In this document: one piece after another, positions 16,114-25,319 of the stretch
Numbering within the stretch: the first letter of the stretch is position 1
Layout: each line of letters opens with the position of its first letter
Source: CAXBBB01 sp963841855
GTDB taxonomy: Bacteria > Bacteroidota > Rhodothermia > Rhodothermales > BA12
Direction: 5' to 3'
Assembly: GCA_963841855.1 (NCBI GenBank)
Contig: CAWJEJ010000001.1
Coordinates: 62,001-126,000, forward strand
Length of the DNA stretch: 64,000 nucleotides
Position numbers and translations under genes: made by a program
Notes under the pieces: generated by a model
What the model saw: only the letters and a program-made list of their open reading frames with translations
Databases searched by the model: none
What the model was told of the DNA's origin: nothing

Positions 16114-17760
16114 ATGACAGAATCCAATTACTCGTTTCTCATGCAGCCCACACCGGCCCTCCGCCAGCACCTCTCCTCGATCGGCCTCGACGCGCTCTCG
16201 TCGACTCATTACAACTTGCCCCAGGCGGCTCTGGTCGAGCAGGCCGTCTGCCGCGGCGAAGGCGTGCTGAGCGCGCACGGTGCTCTCGTCGTCGAGACCG
16301 GCGTGCACACCGGGCGCTCGCCCAAGGACCGCTTCGTCGTCGACGAACCCAAAACGACCGACACCGTCGGTTGGGGCGCGATCAACCGGCCTGTTAGCGA
16401 AGAGGTCTTCGACGGGCTGCTCGTCAAGATGCAGGCGTTCGCCAAGGGCAAAGAGGTTTTCGTCGTCGATGCGATGGCGGGATCGGACGAGCGCTACCAG
16501 TTGCCCGTCCGGGTGATCGCGCAGAAGGCGTGGCACGGAGCGTTCGCGCACAACATGTTTCGCCAAAATCCCGACGGATCGTCGCCCACGCATGGCGTCG
16601 ACAAGGAAGGCAAGCTGCCGTTCACCGTTCTCGACCTCTGCGAGTTCGAGGCCGATGGCGAGGCAGACGGCGTGCGCTCGGGCGCCTTCGTCATCCTCCA
16701 TCTGGCCCGGCGCCTCGTGATCATAGGAGGGACGCACTACTCGGGCGAGATCAAGAAGTCGATTTTCTCGGCCCTCAACTACCTGTTGCCCGACTACGGC
16801 GTGCTACCCATGCACTGCTCGGCCAACACGGGTGACGGCGCGACAGCGGTCTTCTTCGGCCTATCGGGAACGGGCAAGACGACGCTTTCGGCAGATGCGA
16901 GCCGCACGCTCATCGGCGACGACGAGCACGGCTGGAGCGATCACGGCATCTACAACTTCGAGGGCGGCTGCTACGCCAAGACGATTCGCCTGTCGCCCGA
17001 CGGCGAGCCTGAGATTTTCGCTACTACGCGGAGGTTCGGCAGCATCATCGAAAACACGCACCTGAACGACCAGCGCTTTCCCGACTTCGAGGACGACTCG
17101 ATCACCGAGAACCTGCGCGTCAGCTACCCGCTCGACTTCATCCCCAACGCGTCGGACGACGGGCAGGCCGGCGTCCCCGATCACGTCATCTTCCTGACGG
17201 CCGACGCGTACGGCGTCCTTCCGCCGATCTCGTCTCTCACGTCCGAGCAGGCGCAGTACCACTTCCTGTCGGGCTACACGGCCAAAGTCGCAGGGACCGA
17301 GGCAGGTGTCAAAGAGCCCCAGGCGACGTTCAGCGCGTGCTTCGGCGAGCCGTTCATGGTGCGCAAGCCCCAAGACTACGCTCGGATGCTCGCCGACCGG
17401 ATCGAGTCGAGCGGCGCCAAGTGCTGGCTCGTCAACACCGGCTGGACCGGCGGCCCGTACGGAACCGGCAACCGCATCCCGCTGGCCTACACGCGCGCTA
17501 TGGTCAACGCCCTGCTCCGAGGCGAGCTCAACGACGTGCCCACCATGCCCGATCCGTTCTTCGGCCTAAACGTCCCCGACGCCGTCCCCGGCGTGCCCGA
17601 CGATTTGCTCCACCCGCGCGCCACGTGGTCCGACGCCGACGCCTACGACGCCCAGGCGCACAAGCTGTTCGAGATGTTCACCGCCAACTTCAAAAAGTTC
17701 GCCGATGACGTGGACGAAAGCGTGATCGAAGCCGCCCCCGCCGACGGCGCCGAATTGTAA
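16114..17760 (+). CDS. pckA: Phosphoenolpyruvate carboxykinase (ATP)
   Basis: Converts oxaloacetate plus ATP to PEP, CO2 and ADP at the entry to gluconeogenesis. The 548 aa length fits the ATP-dependent family. Motifs seen: ETGVHTGRSPKDRFVVDEP (~55), an R-binding FARNMF-like FAHNMF (~147), YSGEIKKSIFSALNYLLP (~210), the P-loop GLSGTGKTTLSAD (~248-260), DDEHGWSDHGIYNFEGGCYAK (~270), and the nucleotide-binding NTGWTGGPYGTGNRIPLAYTRAMV (~445). The start at 16114 lies 96 bp from the divergent UbiA-like GTG. A weak promoter-like TACCTTGC is at 16081. Not in an operon with the downstream fasciclin gene as far as can be seen. Confidence 0.97.
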   Translation: MTESNYSFLMQPTPALRQHLSSIGLDALSSTHYNLPQAALVEQAVCRGEGVLSAHGALVVETGVHTGRSPKDRFVVDEPKTTDTVGWGAINRPVSEEVFDGLLVKMQAFAKGKEVFVVDAMAGSDERYQLPVRVIAQKAWHGAFAHNMFRQNPDGSSPTHGVDKEGKLPFTVLDLCEFEADGEADGVRSGAFVILHLARRLVIIGGTHYSGEIKKSIFSALNYLLPDYGVLPMHCSANTGDGATAVFFGLSGTGKTTLSADASRTLIGDDEHGWSDHGIYNFEGGCYAKTIRLSPDGEPEIFATTRRFGSIIENTHLNDQRFPDFEDDSITENLRVSYPLDFIPNASDDGQAGVPDHVIFLTADAYGVLPPISSLTSEQAQYHFLSGYTAKVAGTEAGVKEPQATFSACFGEPFMVRKPQDYARMLADRIESSGAKCWLVNTGWTGGPYGTGNRIPLAYTRAMVNALLRGELNDVPTMPDPFFGLNVPDAVPGVPDDLLHPRATWSDADAYDAQAHKLFEMFTANFKKFADDVDESVIEAAPADGAEL

Positions 17761-17825
17761 CGCTCTGTACCGTGTGATGGCTCGCACAGATCACGCGAGA
17801 GGTAGGCTCGTATAGGCAGTCTAAA

Positions 17826-17845
17826 CTTTCAGAATATTCTGAAAG
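17826..17845. promoter_or_regulatory. Perfect 20-bp palindrome, candidate operator
   Basis: CTTTCAGAATATTCTGAAAG reads the same on both strands. It sits in an AT-rich island in a GC-rich genome, 66 bp downstream of pckA and 65 bp upstream of the first fasciclin start. There is no U-run after it, so a terminator is unlikely. It looks like a dimeric-regulator binding site for the fasciclin gene. Confidence 0.5.
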
Positions 17846-17909
17846 TCAATTCGTCTTATTCAGGCAGCAGACTGCTACGCCTTTTGCAGACCCGAAACCA
17901 TCCACTATC

Positions 17910-18443
17910 GTGATCCGATCTCTCTCTTTCCTCACTCTGAGCATCGCTCTTCTCGCCGGCTGTGCGTCTTCCAACTCGATGGACGACAGGAACGAAGGCG
18001 TCATGGTCGGCGGCGCCATGATGCTGCCGACGCAGAACCTCGTCGAAAACGCCGTGCTGGCCAGTAACCTCACGACGCTCGTCGCCGCCGTGCAAGCCGC
18101 CGACCTCGCAGGCACGCTCAGCGGACCGGGACCGTTCACCGTCTTCGCTCCGCCGAACAGCGCGTTCGATGCCCTTCCCGAAGGAACGGTCGCCACTCTC
18201 GTGTTGCCCGAAAACAAGGAGCAACTCACCTCGATCCTGACGTACCACGTCGTTCCCGGCACTTTCATGGCGTCGGACCTGCGCGACGGGCAGACGCTCA
18301 CGACGGTCAATGGCGAAACACTGATGGTTCGCGTCAACGGTAGTGCCGTTATGGTCGGCGGAGCGACAGTCACGCAGGCCAACGTCCGCGCCTCGAACGG
18401 CGTCGCTCACATGATCGACCGCGTACTCATGCCGGGTATGTAG
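17910..18443 (+). CDS. Fasciclin (FAS1) domain lipoprotein, copy 1
   Basis: 177 aa with GTG start. Lipobox LAGC at ~15-18 (MIRSLSFLTLSIALLAGC). A single FAS1 domain covers most of the mature protein: NLVENAVLASNLTTLVAAVQAADLAGTLSGPGPFTVFAPPNSAFDALP (the FAS1 H1 and TVFAPxNxAF signature), LTSILTYHVVPG, and the C-terminal VRASNGVAHMIDRVLMP (NGxxHxID, H2-like). FAS1 proteins act in adhesion or matrix assembly, and bacterial ones are often surface lipoproteins. It is a close paralogue of the gene at 18891, with which it shares VMVGxAMML before the domain. Confidence 0.9.
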   Translation: MIRSLSFLTLSIALLAGCASSNSMDDRNEGVMVGGAMMLPTQNLVENAVLASNLTTLVAAVQAADLAGTLSGPGPFTVFAPPNSAFDALPEGTVATLVLPENKEQLTSILTYHVVPGTFMASDLRDGQTLTTVNGETLMVRVNGSAVMVGGATVTQANVRASNGVAHMIDRVLMPGM

Positions 18444-18460
18444 AGCCAGCATCAGTTTAG

Positions 18461-18618
18461 GCAACGTTGACAATTGCGCTTGGCTCGCTTCTGCGGCGCG
18501 CTTGAACGCTCTGCCACTTTGCTCTGCATCGCCGATGCTCGCATGGGCTGCTTCGAGCGCCTTGCCGAGCGCCCAATCGCACGCGCAGCCGCTTCGCCTC
18601 GGCTAATGTCAACGTTGC
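18461..18618. mobile_element. Small inverted-repeat element (possible MITE)
   Basis: 158 bp bounded by 17-base ends GCAACGTTGACAATTGC and, on the other strand, GCAACGTTGACATTAGC (15 of 17 identical). The interior has no credible gene. No clear target duplication is visible, so mobility is only suggested by the paired ends. Confidence 0.4.
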
Positions 18619-18628
18619 TTGGAGGCAG

Positions 18629-18665
18629 AAAGCCCGTCAGATTCTCCATGAGTCTGGCGGGCTTT
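18629..18665 (+). terminator. Rho-independent terminator-like hairpin after fasciclin 1
   Basis: The arms AAAGCCCGTCAGA and TCTGGCGGGCTTT pair over 13 bp with one G-T wobble and a short loop. A weak T-run closes the right arm. It resembles the stronger hairpin after the second fasciclin gene. Confidence 0.7.
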
Positions 18666-18890
18666 GGCTGTCTGCACTTCTACTCTCACTGCTGAAGACG
18701 CACGAAGCGCGCGGAGCCGTACATCCGTAACACAAACGCGTCAAGGTGTAACACTCTCCGCTTGGTAGATCACAAGATGTATGGGCAAGTAGACGCTCAG
18801 GCGAACCGGCAGCTTCCGGCTCGTGATTTCGGCAAAAGCCGATGGGCTGCTCTTCTGGCGTCCACCGACTGCGCTTCTTACACCACACCA

Positions 18891-19490
18891 ATGAAAAACT
18901 CTCTCTCCCTGCTGGTTCTCGGCTTCGTGCTCCTCAGCGGCTGCTCGACCGTTTCCGACATCACCGACACCGTTTCCGGCGCCAACAACGACGTAGCCGA
19001 AACCAACGCCCGCGTTGCCAACGCAAACGCCCAGGTTTCGCAAGGCGTCATGGTGGGCGACGCCATGATGCTGGCTTCGCGCAACCTCGTACAGAACGCT
19101 TCGCAAGCGAACAACCTGACGACTCTCGTCTCGGCGGTCGAAGCTGCCGGTCTAGCCGGCACGCTCAGCGGCGACGGCCCGTTTACGGTCTTCGCTCCGC
19201 CAAACAGCGCGTTCGACCGATTGGCCGAAGGAACACTCGCCATGCTCACGGAGCCCCAGAACAAAGACCAGTTGGCTTCGATCTTGACGTACCACGTTGT
19301 CCCCGGCCGCCTTATGGCCGCCGACCTGCGCGACGGCCAGGTGCTCACGACGGTCAATGGTGCGACGCTGCTCGTCAGCAAGCGCGGCAGCACGCTCATG
19401 GTCGGAGGCGCGACGATCACTCAGGGCGACGTTGCGTCCTCGAACGGCGTCGCCCACGTGATCAACAAGGTGCTCATGCCTAACGACTGA
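18891..19490 (+). CDS. Fasciclin (FAS1) domain lipoprotein, copy 2
   Basis: 199 aa from ATG 18891 (MKNSLSLLVLGFVLLSGC; lipobox LSGC at ~15-18). The signal is followed by a ~35-residue Asn/Ala-rich heptad-like spacer (DVAETNARVANANAQVSQ) that is absent from copy 1. One FAS1 domain follows: TVFAPPNSAFDRLAEGTL, LASILTYHVVPGRLMAADLRDG, ASSNGVAHVINKVLMP. The sequence is strongly similar to copy 1 along its length, so this is a tandem duplication followed by divergence of the linker. The gene has its own terminator directly downstream. Likely an envelope-anchored adhesion or matrix protein. Confidence 0.9.
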   Translation: MKNSLSLLVLGFVLLSGCSTVSDITDTVSGANNDVAETNARVANANAQVSQGVMVGDAMMLASRNLVQNASQANNLTTLVSAVEAAGLAGTLSGDGPFTVFAPPNSAFDRLAEGTLAMLTEPQNKDQLASILTYHVVPGRLMAADLRDGQVLTTVNGATLLVSKRGSTLMVGGATITQGDVASSNGVAHVINKVLMPND

Positions 19491-19509
19491 TTGCGCCCCA
19501 GGCACACCG

Positions 19510-19546
19510 AAAGCCCGCCGGACGACTATACGTCCGGCGGGCTTTT
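19510..19546. terminator. Strong terminator hairpin between fasciclin 2 and msrB
   Basis: A perfect 15-bp stem (AAAGCCCGCCGGACG with its complement) and a 6-nt loop ACTATA, followed by TTTT. The genes on both sides converge here, so it can serve both (bidirectional). Confidence 0.9.
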
Positions 19547-19569
19547 CTGCGTTATGAGCGCTCGTCTGC

Positions 19570-19968
19570 TTAGCGCTCCTCGAAGTCGAGCGATGCCGAG
19601 TTGATGCAGTAGCGCTGACCGGTCGGCTCGGGACCGTCGGGGAAGACGTGACCCAGGTGAGCGCCGCAGTTGGAGCAGTGGACTTCCATTCGCGACATGC
19701 CCAGGCTGCGATCGACTTCCTCATCGACGTTGCCTTCGACCTGATCGTAGAAACTCGGCCAGCCCGTCCCGCTGTCGAACTTGGTGGCGCTGTCGAAAAC
19801 GGGCGTGTTGCAGACGGTGCAGCGGTACACGCCGTCTTTTTTGTTGCCGTTGTAGCGGTTGAGGAACGGCGGCTCGGTCCCCTTCTTCTGCGTGACGTAG
19901 CGCTCGATGCGACCCAGTTCGCCTTTGCGGGCTTCGATGGCAGCTGCGTCGCGTATGCTGGTATCCAT
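19570..19968 (-). CDS. msrB: Peptide-methionine (R)-S-oxide reductase
   Basis: 132 aa, the usual MsrB length. Reduces the R form of methionine sulfoxide in proteins using thioredoxin. Two zinc-binding CxxC pairs are present (CTVC ~50-53 and CSNC ~98-101). The catalytic Cys lies in RYCINSASL (~121). Also typical are GTEPPFLNRYNGNKKDGVYRC, SGTGWPSFYDQ and HLGHVFPDGP. There is no signal peptide, so it is cytoplasmic. Single gene, divergent from the acyl-CoA synthetase gene with a 62-bp gap, and convergent with fasciclin 2 across a shared terminator. Confidence 0.97.
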   Translation of the reverse strand: MDTSIRDAAAIEARKGELGRIERYVTQKKGTEPPFLNRYNGNKKDGVYRCTVCNTPVFDSATKFDSGTGWPSFYDQVEGNVDEEVDRSLGMSRMEVHCSNCGAHLGHVFPDGPEPTGQRYCINSASLDFEER

Positions 19969-20030
19969 TATTTTGGGTGTCTGTTGGGATCCATTCCAAC
20001 GCCGCCTCCATCCTCTTGTTTTCGCCCGGC

Positions 20031-21995
<1,965 letters not shown>

Positions 21996-22034
21996 TCGAA
22001 TCCTGGCGAATGAGAGCAGCGACTCCCAAGTTTT

Positions 22035-22067
22035 AAAGCTGTCAGGTTTCGAAAACCTGACAGCTTT
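22035..22067. terminator. Terminator hairpin of the AACCTGACAG family
   Basis: Perfect 15-bp stem with arms AAAGCTGTCAGGTTT and AAACCTGACAGCTTT and a 3-nt loop. It lies between the convergent acyl-CoA ligase and FkbM genes. Its core (TGTCAGGTTT) is shared with the tandem repeat at 47265-47315 and the 5' end of the TonB receptor gene. Confidence 0.85.
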
Positions 22068-22094
22068 GTGCTCTGCTCAAGCTCCTGAAATTTC

Positions 22095-22847
22095 TCATCG
22101 GCGCAAGCCTTCGAGCACGCGGATGTCGTTCTCCTCGCAGAAGGCACGCACTCGCGGTTCGGCGATGCCTTGATCGGCTACGTCGTAACCAAGCGACTCC
22201 ATCAACTCGCGAACTGCCTGAGTCGGTGCACCTCTAAAACCATGCGTTTCGACGAGTAGGACGCGGGGACGGATGACGAGGTGGGGCAGGATGTCGATTT
22301 CGGCGCCTTCGCAGTCTAGTTCGAGCACGTCGCAGTCGGGCAACTCGCTGGGTGACACGAACGCGCGGTCGGGCGCATCGCCGAAGACCGCGACGGAGCG
22401 GGCAACGATGGCGTGCTCGACCGTCAGCCGATCCGAGACGCCGTTGATCTCGGCCGTCTTGCGTACCGCGGCGGCTGACTGCCGCCCGCCTTCGAAGCAC
22501 GTCACGTGCCCGTCCGGCCCGGCGAGTTGAGCCGCGATCGTTGCCGTCACGCCCGCGCCGCCGCCCACGACGACGACTCGGTCACCCGGCTGCACGTGCG
22601 CGTTAAGCCCGCCGATCAACGCGGCTTCGTAGCTAGGCACGTCCTCGATCTCGGCAGGACGCCAGCGGCGCGGAACAGCCTCGTCGCCCCGCTTCCATTG
22701 GTGCGCCACTTCGACATCGGCATAGCGCACCTGCCTCGCCGCTGGCAGCATCGGCCGGATGCCCAACCGGTAAACGGCAGCAAGGCCGCGGCTCGCCAGA
22801 CCCGACAAGCCCTCACTGCGGAGGATATAACGGATGCGCTGCATCAT
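22095..22847 (-). CDS. FkbM-family SAM-dependent methyltransferase
   Basis: 250 aa from ATG 22847; a TTG at 22862 is less likely. Class I Rossmann methyltransferase: motif I VVVVGGGAGVTATIAAQL (~90-107), acidic end of strand 2 CFEGG (~117), and the FkbM hallmark CDVLELDCEGAEIDILPHL (~175-193) followed by RPRVLLVETHGF (~196-207). FkbM proteins methylate hydroxyl groups on sugars or polyketides; the substrate here is unknown. Third gene of a short minus-strand run after the GbsR-type regulator and yraN, 11 bp after yraN. Ends at a strong convergent terminator. Confidence 0.85.
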   Translation of the reverse strand: MMQRIRYILRSEGLSGLASRGLAAVYRLGIRPMLPAARQVRYADVEVAHQWKRGDEAVPRRWRPAEIEDVPSYEAALIGGLNAHVQPGDRVVVVGGGAGVTATIAAQLAGPDGHVTCFEGGRQSAAAVRKTAEINGVSDRLTVEHAIVARSVAVFGDAPDRAFVSPSELPDCDVLELDCEGAEIDILPHLVIRPRVLLVETHGFRGAPTQAVRELMESLGYDVADQGIAEPRVRAFCEENDIRVLEGLRR

Positions 22848-22858
22848 AGAGGGCACAC

Positions 22859-23245
22859 TCAAAAGAAGTAGCCGAATGCGTGGCGATGGTGGCGCAGCTC
22901 GAACGCGTCACCCTCGCCCTTCTCGATGGCGACCACGTCGAAGCGGCACGGCGAGCCGTCGAGTTTGCGCTCGTACATGAAGGCTTCGGCGGCGCGCATG
23001 ATGCGCTGCTTCTGAGCAGGCGTGACCGACTCCTCGGGTGTGCCCCAGTCCGATCCTCGGCGCGTCTTGACCTCGACGAAGACCAGTTCGCCACCGCTGT
23101 TGTCCGCATTGGGCTCGAAGCAGACCAGGTCGATCTCGGCCTTCTCGAACCGGTAGTTGCGGTCCATCACCATGTGTCCGTTGGCCGCGAGGTGATCGGC
23201 GGCGGCGTCCTCGCCCCATCGGCCCAGATCGAAGGCGCGGCTCAT
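22859..23245 (-). CDS. yraN: UPF0102/YraN family nuclease-fold protein
   Basis: 128 aa. Endonuclease-like fold of the UPF0102 family: GRWGEDAAADHLAANGHMVMDRNYR (~9-33), EIDLVCFE (~37-44) and LVFVEVKTRR (~54-63), giving the D-x(n)-E-x-K metal-binding pattern. The tail RFDVVAIEKG is also conserved. Cellular role uncertain; related to Holliday-junction-resolvase-like folds. The start codon overlaps the stop of the upstream GbsR-type regulator (ATGA), so the two are translationally coupled, and FkbM follows closely. Confidence 0.92.
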   Translation of the reverse strand: MSRAFDLGRWGEDAAADHLAANGHMVMDRNYRFEKAEIDLVCFEPNADNSGGELVFVEVKTRRGSDWGTPEESVTPAQKQRIMRAAEAFMYERKLDGSPCRFDVVAIEKGEGDAFELRHHRHAFGYFF

Positions 23246-23820
23246 CGGCTCGACGGAGCGTCGGCCTGTTCGAGCATCCTCAGCATCTCGCGCATCATGG
23301 GCAGGTTGTCGCGGCGCACGAGCGGCAGGATCACGCGCATGAACTGGTCGAACAGGTCCATGACTTCGCGAAACGCGTCGAGGCGTTCGGCGAAGGCGGC
23401 CTCGTCCGCGGTCGGAGGATCGTCGCCACCGGTGAGCACGTCTTCGCAGGCCTGCAACTGGTTGAGGATGGGCCGCAGTTCGCGGCGCTCGCGCTCCTCG
23501 ACGATGCGCGCCGTCATCTCCCACGCGTCCTGCTCGGCGGCGTAATGATCTTTGCGCGATCCGGGCAGATGGACCTTGCGGATGAGATTCCAGCTCATCA
23601 GCGAGCGCAGGTTCATGTTGGCGTTGCCCCGGCTGACGTGCAGGCGTGCCATGATGGCGTCGGTGTCCAGCGGCTCGCCCGAAGCGTAGAGCAGCGCGTG
23701 AATCTGCGCCATCGTCCGGTTGATGCCCCAATCGGACGCCATCTCGCCCCAAAAGAGGACAAAGCGTTCGAGCGCTTCCTGGTGCCGCGTGGAGAGCGGG
23801 TCGTCGGCGAGTTCGGGCAT
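23242..23820 (-). CDS. GbsR/MarR-family transcriptional regulator
   Basis: 192 aa. Winged-helix DNA-binding domain: RFVLFWGEMASDWGINRTMAQIHALLYASGEPLDTDAIMARLHVSRGNANMNLRSLMSWNLIRKVHLPGSRKDHYAAEQD (~14-92). This is the GbsR-type pattern, with the recognition helix SRGNANMNLRSL. The remainder is helical and probably dimerises. GbsR proteins respond to choline or act as general repressors in osmoprotectant pathways; the ligand here is unknown. Start at ATG 23820; upstream codons overlap the divergent regulator region. The promoter holds CTTTC/GAAAG half-sites, so autoregulation is possible. Confidence 0.88.
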   Translation of the reverse strand: MPELADDPLSTRHQEALERFVLFWGEMASDWGINRTMAQIHALLYASGEPLDTDAIMARLHVSRGNANMNLRSLMSWNLIRKVHLPGSRKDHYAAEQDAWEMTARIVEERERRELRPILNQLQACEDVLTGGDDPPTADEAAFAERLDAFREVMDLFDQFMRVILPLVRRDNLPMMREMLRMLEQADAPSSR

Positions 23821-23825
23821 GGGGG

Positions 23826-23845
23826 CTTTCAATATCTGTCGAAAG
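23826..23845. promoter_or_regulatory. CTTTC-N10-GAAAG inverted repeat upstream of the GbsR-type gene
   Basis: 5-bp arms CTTTC and GAAAG separated by 10 bases, six bases from the GbsR-type start and followed by another GAAAG. The CTTTC/GAAAG arms also occur in the palindrome at 17826. A possible autoregulatory site; the arms are short, so chance is not excluded. Confidence 0.3.
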
Positions 23846-23966
23846 TTATGAAAGCACAGGCGGGTACGCGTCGCATTCTTTGCCCGCCGGTCAGATCGGG
23901 CACATCGGTAGCACAAGATTAACTCCCCGCTCATGTTTCGCGAGCGGCAGGCGTACACTTTACGGC

Positions 23967-24656
23967 ATGCACGCCACAATCCACCGACTCCCTTCAGCCG
24001 CTCGGCTGCGTGTGGCCGTGCTGCCGGGCGCAGGCGACATGCTGGAAGCGGCGATCCGGGCGAGTTTGACCGAGTGCGTGCTCTCGATCGGACCGCCTCA
24101 GCCGGGGTGCGACGCAGCGGTGACGTGGTGGAACGGACGCGGCACGCTCGACCGTCCGCCGAGCGGAGTGCCTCTGATCGTCCTGTGCACCGGGGGTCCC
24201 AAGTTGCTCTCGTCCGCGCTCGAAGCCGGAGCCGATGCGGCGTTCGGGCTCCCCGTCACGACCGCTCTGATCCGTTCTGCCGTCTTCGCTCACAAACGAA
24301 CGCTCGCCGAAGCCCAGCCCATGCCCGACGCACAGCCTACGCTCCAGCCCAAAGCCGCCCGCCCACCGGTGCTGCTCCTCGACCGCCGCGCGCACACGCT
24401 GAGCGTCTATGGACAGATGATTTCGCTGACGCTGCGCGAGTTCGACTTGCTCGCGTTTCTGATCGACCACGCCGGAGCGGCCTGTTCGCGCGACCAGTTG
24501 CTGTCGGGCGTGTGGGGCATCGACTTCGAGACCGGCACCAACACGGTCGATGTGTTCGTCTACGCGCTGCGCCGCAAACTCGACACCTGCGGGCTGACCG
24601 CGGCTATCGAAACCGTGCGCGGCGTCGGCTACCGGCTCTCGCCCGACCTGGCCTGA
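23967..24656 (+). CDS. OmpR-type winged-helix regulator with degenerate receiver domain
   Basis: 229 aa. The C-terminal ~100 residues are an OmpR/PhoB effector domain: LTLREFDLLAFLIDHAGAACSRDQLLSGVWGID, NTVDVFVYALRRKLD, IETVRGVGYRLSPD. The N-terminal ~115 residues have receiver-like order (LRVAVLPGAG, then CDAAVTWW, PLIVLCTGG, ALEAGADAAFGLPV). They lack the acidic pair, the phospho-acceptor Asp and the KP lysine (GLP instead). It is therefore a pseudo-receiver, and activity is probably not controlled by phosphorylation. It lies 48 bp upstream of the Asp23-type cassette on the same strand, making it a good candidate regulator of that cassette. Confidence 0.85.
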   Translation: MHATIHRLPSAARLRVAVLPGAGDMLEAAIRASLTECVLSIGPPQPGCDAAVTWWNGRGTLDRPPSGVPLIVLCTGGPKLLSSALEAGADAAFGLPVTTALIRSAVFAHKRTLAEAQPMPDAQPTLQPKAARPPVLLLDRRAHTLSVYGQMISLTLREFDLLAFLIDHAGAACSRDQLLSGVWGIDFETGTNTVDVFVYALRRKLDTCGLTAAIETVRGVGYRLSPDLA

Positions 24657-24704
24657 ATCCGCCTCCTCTTTTTTACCCTGGCTGCCGCCGCATCCGCACT
24701 CGTC

Positions 24705-25247
24705 ATGACCGCCTCGACTGTTCTCCACAGTTCCCCAGCGATGCCACTGGGCCGCACGCGCGTTTCGAACGCCGTCCTCGACGCGACCGCCACGCTAGCC
24801 GCGAGCGAGGTAGCGGGGGTCTTATCGGTCGAAGGGCTGGCGGCGGGCGCAGCGGTCGGCGCGGCGGTCGGCGGCGCGCTGGGTCTGGTGCAGGGCGGCC
24901 CCGTCGGTGCGGCCGTGGGCGCGTCGCTGGGCGCTTCGGCTGGCGCGGCGGCCTCTCACGCCTTGCGCGACCGTTCGCGCCGGGAGACGCTGAGCGTGAT
25001 AGCATCTACCAGCGGTGGGGCGATCGCGCCGCCGCTGACGGTTCAGGTCGTCGTGCGCTATGGCGAGGACCTGGTGTCGATCTCGGACCACGTGCGGCGG
25101 CGCGTGCGGATGGCGCTTCTCGACGCGCTGGGACTCGAGCCCGGCCAAGTGACGGTCGAGGTGCTGGATGTCGTATCGCCCGAAGCCGAGTATGGAGCCG
25201 CACATCGAACGGCAGACGCGCCGCGGTCCGGCGCGTCCATTTCCTAA
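24705..25247 (+). CDS. Asp23/Gls24-like protein with glycine-zipper insertion
   Basis: 180 aa. An Asp23-like start (RVSNAVLDATATLAASEVAGVLSVEG, ~18-43) and end (LTVQVVVRYGEDLVSISDHVRRRVRMALLDALGLEPGQVTVEVLDV, ~107-153) are split by ~45 residues of Gly/Ala zipper (GAAVGAAVGGALGLVQGG, GAAVGASLGASAGAAAS), which is predicted to associate with membrane. Asp23 proteins are soluble, abundant envelope-stress proteins held at the membrane by AmaP in Firmicutes. This form may bind membrane directly. First of four genes with the AmaP-like, DUF2273-like and canonical Asp23-like genes. The call rests on pattern similarity, so it is moderate. Confidence 0.7.
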   Translation: MTASTVLHSSPAMPLGRTRVSNAVLDATATLAASEVAGVLSVEGLAAGAAVGAAVGGALGLVQGGPVGAAVGASLGASAGAAASHALRDRSRRETLSVIASTSGGAIAPPLTVQVVVRYGEDLVSISDHVRRRVRMALLDALGLEPGQVTVEVLDVVSPEAEYGAAHRTADAPRSGASIS

Positions 25248-25319
25248 TCGTTCGCTCATGTTGGCACTCGGACCATTGACCACTTTGCCTGCGCCATCGG
25301 CGCCTTCTCACCCCTCTTC

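Larger units (their letters stand above)
18444..18890. other. Spacer between the fasciclin genes
   Basis: This 447-bp stretch without a gene holds an inverted-repeat element (18461-18618), a terminator hairpin (18629-18665) and about 225 bp leading to the second fasciclin gene, in which I see no clear promoter. An in-frame extension of the second fasciclin gene back to 18762 has no signal-peptide character and was not used. Confidence 0.5.

Noticed and set aside
17761..17909. Riboswitch upstream of the first fasciclin gene
   Set aside because: Only a simple palindrome is seen and no structured leader could be recognised.
18762..18890. N-terminal extension of the second fasciclin gene
   Set aside because: It would precede the lipoprotein signal, which must be at the N-terminus.
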